Positions 25,731 to 35,642 of a stretch of DNA of 64,000 bases are shown here, piece after piece. The DNA lies in assembly GCF_040958095.1 (NCBI RefSeq), contig NC_091209.1, positions 8,151,032 through 8,215,031 of the forward strand. Reading direction: 5' to 3'. The translations under genes and the position numbers were made by a program. The notes below the pieces were generated by a model. It was not told where the DNA came from and made no database searches. It was given only the letters and a program-made list of their open reading frames with translations. Origin of the DNA: Procambarus clarkii (Eukaryota; Arthropoda; Malacostraca; Decapoda; Cambaridae). Each line of letters begins with the position of its first letter. The first letter of the stretch is position 1.

Positions 25731-26370
25731 CAGAGAACCTTGAACACAACAGAGAACCTTGAACACAACAGAGAATCTAGAACACAACAGAGAACCTTGA
25801 ACACAACAGAGAATCTAGAACACAACAGAGAACCTTGAACACAACAGAGAACCTTGAACACAACAGAGAATCTAGAACACAACAGAGAACCTTGAACACA
25901 ACAGAGAATCTAGAACACAACAGAGAACCTTGAACACAACAGAGAATCTAGAACACAACAGAGAACCTTGAACACAACAGAGAACCTAGAACAGAGAACC
26001 AAGAATAGAAGAGAGAACAGAACAGAGAACATTGAACAGAGCAAAGAACAGAACAGAGAACACAAAATAGAACAGAAAAGAAAACAATAGAACAGATACC
26101 AGAAAAGAGAACAGAACAGAGAACATAGACCTGAGCAGGGAACAGAGAACGGAGCAGAACAGAGAACAGGGAGAACAGAACAAGGAACCGAACAGAGAAC
26201 AGGACAGGAAATAGAAAGGACAACAGAACAGAGAACTGAGCAGAAAACAGAGAACGTAACCGAACAGAACAGATAATAGAACAGAGAACATAGAACCGAA
26301 CAGTGAACAGAACAGAATATAGAACAGAACAGAGAACAGAAGAGGGCATAGAACAGAACAGAGAATAGCA
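25731..26370. repeat. 19-bp minisatellite grading into AGAACAGAAC repeats
   Basis: Alternating units AGAGAACCTTGAACACAAC and AGAGAATCTAGAACACAAC (19 bp) run to about 25985. They then degrade into shorter purine-rich AGAGAACAGAACAG-like units up to about 26370. Minus-strand open frames here are serine/cysteine/leucine low-complexity and not credible genes. Confidence 0.93.
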
Positions 26371-26797
26371 TATATAACGTTATTCTCCCCAAAATGACTA
26401 ATTAGAACTAAATGATGAGAATGTATTGTTTACTACAAGATCTTAATTATTCAAGATGACTGATGGCATCGCGTTAATGTATAAAATACTACTCCATATG
26501 CCAAGTTTATTATTTAATATCCGTTGCAGGGTGCATTCATTGGCCAAATCAAGTCAATAAATATAGGTTGGTAATGTTTAGAGAGGTAAATGAAGGGTTG
26601 CGAGGCTAATTAAGCAACTAGCAAGCTTGCAAGTTGACGAGCAATGGTTGATTGTTGTGTTGCCAAATACCACCATTGCAGCAAGCCTCTCCCACCTCAT
26701 CTCACGGGAAATTTGGGCATTTTTAAGCTAAGGTACATTCAGCCAAGGGTTAGTTTTGTAGATAAAGCGTCAGTGTTATATATTGGCTATATTTACC
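26371..26797. other. Unassigned spacer between two minisatellites
   Basis: AT-rich sequence with no repeat, tRNA, exon or transposon end that I can recognise. Confidence 0.4.
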
Positions 26798-29700
26798 CCC
26801 CATCCAGTGGGCAGCGGTGGATAGGTTACACCCCCCCCCCCATCCAGTGGGCAGCGGTGGATAGGTTACACCCCCCCATCCAGTGGGCAGCGGTGGATAG
26901 GTTACACCCCCCCCCCATCCAGTGGGCAGCGGTGGATAGGTACACCCCCCCCTATCTAGTGAGCAGCGGTAGATAGGTTACACCCCCACCCCCCCATCCA
27001 GTGGGCAGCGGTGGATAGGTTACACCACCCCCCTCCCCCCATCCAGTGGGCAGCGGTGGATAGGTTACACCCCCCCCCCATCCAGTGAGCAGCGGTGGAT
27101 AGGTTACACCCCCCCCCCCATCCAGTGAGCAGCGGTGGATAGGTTACACCACCCCCATCCAGTGGGCAGCGGTGGATAGGTTTCACCCCCCCCTATCTAG
27201 TGAGCAGCGGTAGATAGGTTACACCACCCCCATCCAGTGGGCAGCGGTGGATAGGTACACCCCCCCCCCCCATCCAGTGGGCAGCGGTGGATAGGTTACA
27301 CCCCCCCCCCCCATCTAGTGAGCAGCGGTAGATAGGTTACACCGCCCCCATCCAGTGGGCAGCCAGCGGTGGATAGGTTACACCCCCCCCCATCCAGTGG
27401 GCAGCGGTGGATAGGTTACACCACCCCACTCCCCCCATCCAGTGGGCAGCGGTGGATAGGTTACACCCCCCCCCCCCCCATCCAGTGAGCAGCGGTGGAT
27501 AGGTTACACCGCCCCCATCCAGTGGGCAGCCAGCGGTGGATAGGTTACACCCCCCACCCCATCCAGTGAGCAGCGGTGGATAGGTTACACCCCCCCCCCC
27601 CATCCAGTGGGCAGCGGTGGATAGGTTACACCGCCCCCATCCAGTGGGCAGCCAGCGGTGGATAGGTTACACCGCCCCCATCCAGTGGGCAGCCAGCGGT
27701 GGATAGGTTACACCCCCCACCCCATCCAGTGAGCAGCGGTGGATAGGTTACACCCCCCCCCCCATCCAGTGAGCAGCGGTGGATAGGTTACACCGCCCCC
27801 ATCCAGTGGGCAGCCAGCGGTGGATAGGTTACACCGCCCCCATCCAGTGGGCAGCCAGCGGTGGATAGGTTACACCCCCCACCCCATCCAGTGAGCAGCG
27901 GTGGATAGGTTACACCCCCCCCCCCCCATCCAGTGGGCAGCGGTAGATAGGTTACACAGTCCCCCATCCAGTGGGCAGCGGTGGATAGGTTATACCACCC
28001 CCCATCCAGTGGGCAGCGGTGGATAGGTTTCACCCCCCCCCCCATCCAGTGGGCAGCGGTGGATAGGTTACACCACCCCCCATCCAGTGGGCAGCGGTGG
28101 ATAGGTTTCACCCCCCCCCCCATCCAGTGGGCAGCGGTAGATAGGTTACACAGTCCCCCATCCAGTGGGCAGCGGGGGATAGGTTACACCACCCCCCTCC
28201 CCCCATCCAGTGGGCAGCGGTGGATAGGTTACACCACCCCCCATCCAGTGGGCAGCGGTGGATAGGTTACACCACCCCCCATCCAGTGGGCAGCGGTGGA
28301 TAGGTTACACCACCCCCCATCCAGTGGGCAGCGGTGGATAGGTTACACAACCCCCCATCCAGTGGGCAGCGGTGGATAGGTTACACGTCCACCCCCCTCC
28401 CCCCATCCAGTGGGCAGCGGTGGATAGGTTACACCATCCCCCATCCAGTAGGCAGCGGTAGATAGGTTACACCACCCCCCTCCCCCCCCCCATCCAGTGG
28501 GCAGCGGTGGATAGGTTACACCACCCCCCCCCCCATCCAGTGGGCAGCGGTGGATAGGTTACACCACCCCCCCATCCAGTGGGCAGCGGTGGATAGTTTT
28601 CACCCCCCCCCCCTCATCCAGTGGGCAGCAGTGGATAGGTTACACCCCCCCCCCATCCAGTGGGCAGCGGTGGATAGGTTACACTACCCCCCATCCAGTG
28701 GGCAGCGGTGGATAGGTTACACCCCCCCCCCCCATTCCAGTGGGCAGCGGTGGATAGGTTACAACCCCCCCCCATCCAGTGGGCAGCGGCGGATAGGTTA
28801 CAACCCCCCCCCCCATCCAGTGGGCAGCGGTGGATAGGTTACAACCCCCCCCCATCCAGTGGGCAGCGGTGGATAGGTTACACCACCCCCCATCCAATGG
28901 GCAGCGGTGGATAGGTTACAACCCCCCCCCCCCATCCAGTGGGCAGCGGTGGATAGGTTACAACCCCCCCCCCCCCCATCCAGTGGGCAGCGGTGGATAG
29001 GTTACACCACCCCCCCATCCAGTGGGCAGCGGTGGATAGTTTTCACCCCCCCCCCATCCAGTGGCCAGCGGTGGATAGGTTACAACCCCCCCCCCCCCAT
29101 TCAGTGGGCAGCGGTGGATAGGTTACAACCCCCCCCCCCATCCAGTGGGCAGCGGTGGATAGGTTACACCACCCCCCCATCCAGTGGGCAGCGGTGGATA
29201 GTTTTCACCCCCCCCCCCATCCAGTGGGCAGCGGTGGATAGGTTACACCCCCCCCCCATCCAGTGGGCAGCGGTGGATGGTTACACCACCCCCCATCCAG
29301 TGGGCAGCGGTGGATAGGTTACACCCCCCCCCCCATCCAGTGGGCAGCGGTGGATAGGTTACACCCCCCCCATCCAGTGGGCAGCGGTGGATAGGTTACA
29401 CCACCCCCCCCCCCCATCCAGTGGGCAGCGGTGGATAGGTTACACCACCCCCCATCCAGTGGGCAGCGGTGGATAGGTTACACCACCCCCCCCCCCCCCA
29501 TCCAGTGGGCAGCGGTGGATAGGTTACACCCCCCCCCCATCCAGTGGGCAGCGGTGGATAGGTTACACCCCCCCCCCCTCCATCCAGTGGGCAGCGGTGG
29601 ATAGGTTACACCCCCCCCATCCAGTGGGCAGCGGTGGATAGGTTACACCACCCCCCCCCATCCAGTGGGCAGCGGTGGATAGGTTACACCACCCCCCCCC

Positions 29701-30708
29701 CATCCAGTGAGCAGCGGTGGATAGGTTACAATCCCCCCCCATCCAGTGGGCAGCGGTGGAAAGGTTACACCCCCCCCCCCCAATCCAGTGGCCAGCGGTG
29801 GATAGGTTACACCACCTCCATCCAGTGGGCAGCGGTGGATAGGTTACACCACCCCCCATCCAGTGTGCAGCGGTGGATAGGTTACACCACCCCCCATCCA
29901 GTGGGCAGCGGTGGATAAGTTACACCACCCCCCCCCCCCATCCAGTGGGCAGCGGTGGATAGGTTACACCACCCCCCATCCAGTGGGCAGCGGTGGATAG
30001 GTTACACCCCCCCATCCAGTGGTCAGCGGTGGATAGGTTACACCACCCCCCATCCAGTGGGCAGCGGTGGATAGGTTACACCCCCCCCCCCATCCAGTGG
30101 GCAGCGGTGGATAGGTTACACCACCCCCCATCCAGTGGGCAGCGGTGGATAGGTTACACCACCCCCCATCCATTGGGCAGCGGTGGATAGGTTACACCCC
30201 CCCCCCCCATCCAGTGGGCAGCGGTGGATAGGTTACACCACCCCCCATCCAGTGGGCAGCGGTGGATAGGTTACACCCCCCATCCAGTGGGCAGCGGTGG
30301 ATAGGTTACACCACCCCCCATCCAGTGGGCAGCGGTGGATAGGTTACACCCCCCCCATCCAGTGGGCAGCGGTGGATAGGTTACACCACCCCCCCCCATC
30401 CAGTGGGCAGCGGTGGATAGATTACACCCCCCCCCCTCATCCAGTGGGCAGCGGTGGATCGGTTACACCCCCCCCCATCCAGTGGGCAGCGGTGGATAGG
30501 TTACACCCCCCCCCCATCCAGTGGGCAGCAGTGGATAGGTTACACACCCCCCCCACCCCCATCCAGTGGGCAGCGGTGGATAGGTTACACCCCCCCCCTA
30601 TCCAGTGGGCAGCGGTGGATCGGTTACACCGCCCCCCCATCCAGTGGGCAGCGGTGGATAGGTTACACCCCCCCCCCCCCCATCCAGTGGGCAGCGGTGG
30701 ATAGGTTT
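26798..30708. repeat. C-tract minisatellite, about 100 units of 37-44 bp
   Basis: Each unit has a rigid core, CATCCAGTGGGCAGCGG followed by TGGATAGGTTACA, and then a run of C bases (often CC-A-CCCCCC) whose length varies from about 5 to 14. That variation explains the changing unit size. Variants carry GTGAGCAGCGG, GGGCAGCCAGCGG or ATAGTTTTCA. The array stops at 30708 inside a GGTTTTCAAG variant. Proline-rich plus frames and glycine-rich minus frames are a result of the repeat. The core may derive from a transposon end, but this cannot be shown from the window. Confidence 0.97.
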
Positions 30709-30981
30709 TCAAGTGTGGGGCCTCACTCCCCCTGATCGTCCCTCACTTACCTGACACCTCAACTGTCCCGAGGACCTGAGTAGGTTAGGTGCGCCGCCGG
30801 GGGCACCGTCCGAAGGTGTTACTGAGACGGGGCTATTACCTGGAGAAGTTGCATTTGCCAGACAGGTCCAGCAGGGGTGCTGCATCTCGGAGCCCCGCGA
30901 GTGGCAGCATGTCTACATAGGACTGGGTAGTTTAACCCGACGTCGCTGGAGTATGTGTTCCTGGACTGTCATCTGCCACTT

Positions 30982-31001
30982 GGGGGGGGGGGGGGGGGGG
31001 G
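30982..31001. repeat. Poly(G) run, 20 bases
   Basis: Twenty consecutive G residues on the plus strand. The length in the assembly may be inexact because long homopolymers are error-prone. Confidence 0.9.
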
Positions 31002-31038
31002 AGTCCTGGGAGCACTGTGTAAGGGGGGGAACCTGTGG

Positions 31039-31145
31039 GCACTTCACCGTGAGGTCTAGGGAGCACTATCATCACCGAGTATAGGAGCACTTCACCGTGA
31101 GGTCTAGGGAGCACTGTCATCACCGAGTATAGGAGCACTTCACTA
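31039..31145. repeat. 48-bp tandem repeat, about 2.2 copies
   Basis: GCACTTCACCGTGAGGTC starts at 31039 and again at 31087. A diverged third start, GCACTTCACTATAAAG, is at 31135. The unit also contains CATCACCGAGTATAGG. Confidence 0.9.
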
Positions 31146-31944
31146 TAAAGTGCCAAGGGAGCTGTGTCGGGTGTGGACCGCCGGCGCTCGGTGTTTACAC
31201 CTTATAGTTGGGGGTCACTCCGTGTGGTCGCGTTCAGGTTCTCCTCCTGCGCCTCACCAGGGGTGCTGTAGATTTCTCTCGACTTGGGACCCTATCTGAA
31301 CGTGGGTTCTAATGCTGAGGGAACCCAGGAGAGGATGTGTTCAGTATCCCTAACTTGGTGTGGCATTTCTGCGAAAACTGCTGCTTGGTAGTTCACCGCT
31401 CGTTAGAGTTTCCGGGAATGGCATTGTTACACACACTCGCGTCTCATTAGATGGGGGAGGCTAGCAGGAAAACTGTTTCGCCTATGACTGACAGCCTTGG
31501 ACGAGATCCCCACAAAGGCAACAAACTATGCCTATTGTCCCAGTAACAGCATTTGTTCCAGTTAGAGAATTGTTTCTCTAGGTCCCTCAGCACTGATGTC
31601 TAGCCCCCACGAGACGGCTACCGGACGACGAGATCACCTGAGACCCGAGATGACGGACTGAAGCCCATCTCACCTGACCCCCGTGCACCTCGTCCTCCGG
31701 ATGAAACTGCCTAAACAAGTTAGGCACCCGGAGAATTTCAGAGGGCACCCAGCAACAACGGTCTCTCATACCTAAATAACATTTTTCTGCAGATTTCGTT
31801 GAGAACAAAACCCAGGCCCCTCTGCGGTAGAAACGGGACTCAACATGCCAGGCTTTTCTGGATTTTTCTACCCACCTGCAAGTGGAACTCTGCACACCCC
31901 ACCACAAACATGAACCCCACCCCTTGGACTATAAATAAACCGGG

Positions 31945-32056
31945 ATTCCGATGGCTAAGGCACTCCGCTCCTGTGCCAGGTAAGTTACGGGCTCACCATA
32001 GCCCGTGCTACTTGGAACTTGTTCCGAGTAGCTTAATCTATACCAACAACAACAAA
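31945..32056 (+). repeat. Possible 3' end of a SINE or LINE ending in CAA repeats
   Basis: A stretch with two short inverted repeats (ACGGGCTCACCATAGCCCGT and ACTTGGAACTTGTTCCGAGT) ends in ACAACAACAA. This looks like the structured tail of a retroposon. I recognise the pattern as common in decapod repeats, but the rest of the element and its target duplication are not found. It could instead be chance hairpins. Confidence 0.35.
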
Positions 32057-32081
32057 CGATGGCTAAGTCCAACAACACCCG

Positions 32082-32145
32082 CAGACCCACACTGAAAGTG
32101 ACCTTCACCACGGCAGACCCACACTGAAAGTGACCTTCACCACGG
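32082..32145. repeat. 32-bp perfect tandem duplication
   Basis: The 32 bases from 32082 (CAGACCCACACTGAAAGTGA and onward to CACCACGG) are repeated from 32114. Confidence 0.95.
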
Positions 32146-32716
32146 TCATCGCAGCGACCCACGCCAAAGAACACGGCCTTAAGTGCGCCGGAATTACGAT
32201 TCCACCTGCCCACATGACCAAGGAACGATACACGGAGCTCCGCCAGTGCTACTGGTACTCCCACTACACCAGTAAGAGCATCGAGCAAGTGCAGAAATGC
32301 AGTATCTGTGCCCAGGAGCATCACTACACAGCCAGCACATCCTCCCACCGACGCTGGCTACTCTACAATGGCCCGCACACTGCAGTTTCACCTGTCTCCA
32401 CCGGCAGGAAGAAATAAAAAAGATAATGGCAAGCACCACCTAAAACTCAGCTAGCCAAACCGCCTACGTCTGCTTTCCCGGTCTTGCCCGAGAACACTGG
32501 GAAAGCTGCTGCAGTTACCACCAACAACACCCTCCTACTGGTACTTCTACACCTCGCCGATAAATTGGCAGGCATCGACGTCAACCTATACGTCCACACT
32601 ATCAACAGGCTGCTCACCGCAAAAAAAAACGACGGTGACGGTACCAGGCGACCTTCTCCCAGCTCCACCTGGGGCCGGCCCGGCGTCCGACCCCACAACA
32701 GGACCCATAACCAGTC

Positions 32717-33131
32717 CGGTAACAGGGAAATAATTGAAACATGCACATCTACACGTCTTCGTCGAAGAGCTCTAGAACTTGTTGATGATGACAGTTCTCT
32801 TACCAAGATACTGGATATTGCTCGTCGAATGGAAGATGCTGCACGTGATGCTCGTGTCATGGAGTGCAGTGCCAACAACGGTTCTGCCACTGTTACTAAC
32901 AGTCATGAGGTATGTAAGGTTCAGGGAGGACATCGTAATCAAAGATGATATCATGGCAAACCTAACAGTAAATTTAGCCGAGAACCACATCACAACTGGG
33001 GTCAAGGAACAAGACTCAAGCAGTCACAACGACCCACATCAGAGGGTGTCAACAATAAATGTTACAATTGTGGAGGAGACTACCCACACCAAGGTAGTGT
33101 TTGTCCTGCTCAAGGTAAGAAGTGCTATGAG
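32717..33131 (+). pseudogene. Ty3/gypsy gag remnant, C-terminal part
   Basis: Gag coats the retrotransposon RNA. The frame through 32948 reads NREIIETC..RLRRRALE and ILDIARRMEDAARDAR, typical of the end of Gag in K02A2.6-like gypsy elements. After a frameshift, another frame shows a first zinc knuckle of form C-X2-C-X5-H-X4-C at about 33063-33107. A second knuckle starts with KKCYE at 33119-33131 and is cut there by a SINE. The N-terminal part of Gag is not recognised; the frame upstream from 32484 is uninformative. This copy cannot make a functional protein. Confidence 0.75.
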
Positions 33132-33409
33132 AGCAGTCTCCGCAGTCTCCGTGGTGTAGTGGTAAGACACTCGCCTGGCGTTCCGCGAGCGCTATGTCAT
33201 GGGTTCGTATCCTGGCCGGGGAGGATTTACTGGGCGCAATTCCTTAACTGTAGCCTCTGTTTAACGCAACAGTAAAATGTGTACTTGGATGAAAAAACGA
33301 TTCTTCGCGGCAGGGGATCGTATTCCAGGGACCATAGGATTAAGGACTTGCCCGAAACGCTACGCATACTAGTGGCTGTACAAGAATGTAACAACTCTTG
33401 TATATATCT

Positions 33410-33441
<32 letters not shown>
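33132..33441 (+). mobile_element. tRNA-derived SINE inserted in gypsy gag
   Basis: The head is tRNA-like (33144 to about 33225) with an A-box-like TAGTGGTAAGA at 33157-33167 and a B-box GGTTCGTATCC at 33202-33212, the internal promoter of RNA polymerase III. A tRNA-unrelated body follows, then a poly(A) tail of about 31 bases (33411-33441). The insertion is flanked by a 5-bp direct repeat, ATGAG, at 33127-33131 and 33442-33446. Removing the insert with one repeat restores the reading frame across a zinc knuckle, which fixes the boundaries. It lacks a 3' end shared with the LINEs in this window, so its partner LINE is unknown; the poly(A) tail suggests an L1-type machinery. Confidence 0.92.
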
Positions 33442-33444
<3 letters not shown>

Positions 33445-33935
33445 AGTGTGGAAAACTAGGTCATTTTGGTGCTATGTGTCGTTCTGCACTCAAGAAACCA
33501 CAGTCTATGAATAAAAGCACTGTACGAGGATCAGGTCATAGGTGTCGAGGTGGTAAACACAATATTGCACCTCATATCCAGAATGTTAATAATGTACAAG
33601 ACAACATTTCATTACAACCAGTCTCAGATGACAGTGAATGTGATTATACTCATGGAGTACAAGCAATCACAGAATGGAATGATCTTCCAAACAACCCAGA
33701 GACTATAGTATACATTGCTGGTATTTGTCTCAAAGTTCTCATTGACACTGGATCAAACATTGACACCATTGCTGAATGTCACTATGAGAAATTTAAAAAA
33801 CAGTTCCCAAAGCTAGAAAACTACAATGGTAAAGCCACTGCCTATGCTTCAAAGGTAGCCTTGCCAGTGATTGGAACTTTCACTGCAGAGATTAAGTCAG
33901 AGTGCAATGCTCACTACTACATTCCATGTTGTTAG
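33442..33935 (+). pseudogene. Ty3/gypsy second zinc knuckle and aspartic protease
   Basis: Just after the SINE the frame resumes with the rest of a CCHC knuckle (CGKLGHFGAMC). It continues through a polar linker to an aspartic protease domain with the catalytic LIDTGSNID at about 33748-33774 and a conserved ALPVIGTF strand near 33862. The protease cuts the Gag-Pol polyprotein. A stop at 33933-33935 follows a frameshift; the next part of Pol is read in another frame. This fragment is not functional as it stands. Confidence 0.85.
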
Positions 33936-34308
33936 GAATGCAAAGGAGTCTTCACTCAGTTACAAGACTTCAACCAAATTGGGGCTACTTCAGCTTTCTA
34001 ATGCTGTAGCAGTGGAATCTGCAAACAATGTTGATGGTATTGTTGCTGAATTTTCTGATCGATTTAAATCCATAGGTTGTTATACTGATAGCAAAGTACA
34101 TCTTCATATCAACCCAGATGTAATTCCAGTTGCCCAACCACATCGCCGACAACCATTCCATACTCGCAAGAAAGTCGATGCCGAACTGGATAGGCTGATG
34201 GAACTAGATATCATTGAACCAGTAACAGGCCCAACACCATGGGTAAGCCCAATTGTCACTCCACCAAAGCCGAAGAATCCAGATGAGATATGCATCTGTG
34301 TGGACATG
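33936..34308 (+). pseudogene. Ty3/gypsy reverse transcriptase, N-terminal part
   Basis: The frame from about 33936 reads SYKTSTKLGLLQL (protease-RT linker). It then shows the typical opening of gypsy RT: HRRQPFHTRKKVDAELDRL, ELDIIEPVTGPTPWVSPIV and the start of the next strand, ICICVDM. The catalytic YxDD region, RNase H and integrase are missing. The homologous sequence stops at about 34308 and the frame closes at 34326. Confidence 0.85.
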
Positions 34309-34740
34309 ACTGTAACTATTGGTTAGTAACTAATATAATGAGAGGGAATGGGAGTGGGGCTAAGGAGAGGAGGGGCCAGGAAAGTGGGTGAAGGTATGGG
34401 TGGAGAGGGATAGGAAAGTAAGGTAAGGTAAGATAAGGTAATTATCAAAAGAAGGCACCAAACCGGGAAGGCTATGTAGCACCATCAAATATGCGGGATA
34501 ATCAGAGGGCGCTAAATATCACCAAGGATGCCAATACGAGAGGGATAGGAAAGAGGTAGGTAGGTAAGGGGGGGAAGAGAAGGCACAAGAGGTTGACAGG
34601 TACCTGGAAAGGATGGAGGGTAAGGAAAAGAGGGGTAGGTAGGTAACAGAGGGAAGAAGTAGGAAAGTATGGAGGGACAGGAAAGAGGTAGGGAGATGGG
34701 AAAGATGAAGGTGGTGGGTGAGGTAGTGTGGCTACTCACG
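34309..34740. other. GA-rich low-complexity region hosting a LINE tail
   Basis: Purine-rich sequence with loose GGTAGGTAAGG and GGAAAGGATGG motifs surrounds a small LINE insertion. No gene is seen; the minus-strand proline/serine-rich frame is low complexity. Confidence 0.7.
34419..34537 (-). mobile_element. I-like LINE, copy 3: extreme 3' fragment with target duplication
   Basis: The sequence matches the 3' end of the full-length LINE at 51259-57603, including the codons for the final SRIGILGDI residues and the 3' UTR. It ends in a short TTAC-type tail (34419-34440 on the plus strand as GTAAGG repeats). It is flanked by a perfect 16-bp direct repeat, GAGAGGGATAGGAAAG, at 34403-34418 and 34538-34553. 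This is a severely 5'-truncated insertion, as is usual for target-primed reverse transcription. Confidence 0.92.
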
Positions 34741-35632
34741 TCAATAAAAATTGTAAATTAACTTAAACTTCTTATAAATACATATTATGCAGGTCTTTTT
34801 GTTGATGACACAGTTCTTTTGAGAAAGGCAATTGTCGATCAGGTGCAAGTTTTACTGATGTATAAACCCACACAAACACCTCAATCACATCTCATTCCTG
34901 TAATATACTAAATTAAGTTTTTATTCTCAAACTGACCTTCCTTATGACCCCCATGCATATATTCATTGAACCACCATGGATAATTCTGGCAATATTATTG
35001 GAACAGCTACTCAATGCACTATTAACAATAAGAACTCTCCACAGCATTTAATAACATTCCAAACTCCATATATGCTCATTACTCTCCAGAGAAAGACCAT
35101 TAACATTGTTATATGCTTTCTTAATTTATAAAATGTGTGTGGCATTTATTAACACTCATATGCTCTATTCCATTAGATTGTTTCACAATGGAACCTGGAG
35201 CATATCTGGGAGAGGGTTTCGGGAGTTCTACTCTCCACGCTCTGTCTGAAGCCAGGCTTGAACCAACTTTGTTCACCGAATTATTTCATTTTTTTGTTTA
35301 TTCTTTTATTCACTACTCTGCCATACAATTTGAAGTGTAGTCCTCTAGTCCTCTACTTTTACATAAATATTTTGGTTTGTTGTTGGGTTTAAGGCCTATG
35401 AACCTGAAGGGTTATTAAGGCCACAACAATAGCTTAATGACCACCCAGCAAGAATAATTTAGTCCTGGATTATGTTCCATACTAAATTCTATACATGTAT
35501 ACTGAGAAACCATGTGATCAGCCAATATTCCAGATATTTCCTTTATTGTTTTATATCAGATATTATGTAACATTCATTTTAATATAAGCACGTATAGTTA
35601 TCAATCAGGTTCTTCAATAATCTTTCATTATG
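34741..35632. other. Unassigned AT-rich stretch, possible distal 3' UTR of the host gene
   Basis: No transposon or exon is recognised. On the minus strand an AATAAA signal lies at 35542-35547. If the host gene's transcript runs on past its stop at 37846, this could be its polyadenylation signal, with a LINE interrupting the UTR. That is inference only. Confidence 0.35.
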
Positions 35633-35642
35633 CACACAATGA

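Larger units (their letters stand above)
30709..31930. other. Unassigned GC-rich stretch with small internal repeats
   Basis: No gene or transposon end is recognised. The stretch holds a 20-base G run (30982-31001) and a 48-bp tandem repeat (31039-31145), listed separately. Short open frames lack recognisable domains. It could be a decayed LTR-retrotransposon leader, but neither paired LTRs nor a primer binding site can be shown. Confidence 0.4.
32690..34308 (+). mobile_element. Decayed Ty3/gypsy retrotransposon (gag, protease, start of RT)
   Basis: The order is gag C-terminal part, CCHC zinc knuckles, aspartic protease, then the N-terminal part of reverse transcriptase, all on the plus strand and resembling the K02A2.6-like branch of Ty3/gypsy. 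The copy is broken by frameshifts near 32930 and 33930, by a SINE inserted at 33132-33441, and by loss of everything after the beginning of RT at about 34308, where GA-rich sequence begins. No LTR, integrase or target duplication is found. It is a dead fragment. Confidence 0.85.

Noticed and set aside
25910..26392. Cysteine/leucine/serine-rich minus-strand frames
   Set aside because: They are translations of the AGAACAGAAC minisatellite.
26644..30735. Proline-rich plus frames and glycine-rich minus frames
   Set aside because: They are translations of the C-tract minisatellite; frame changes track C-run length.
32130..32417. Integrase-type H2C2 zinc finger (HAKEH ... KCSIC)
   Set aside because: Spacing between the histidine and cysteine pairs is too long for the usual motif, the position upstream of gag is wrong, and no integrase core follows.
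33144..33225. tRNA gene
   Set aside because: It has A and B boxes but is fused to an unrelated body and poly(A) tail and is flanked by a target duplication, so it is the head of a SINE.
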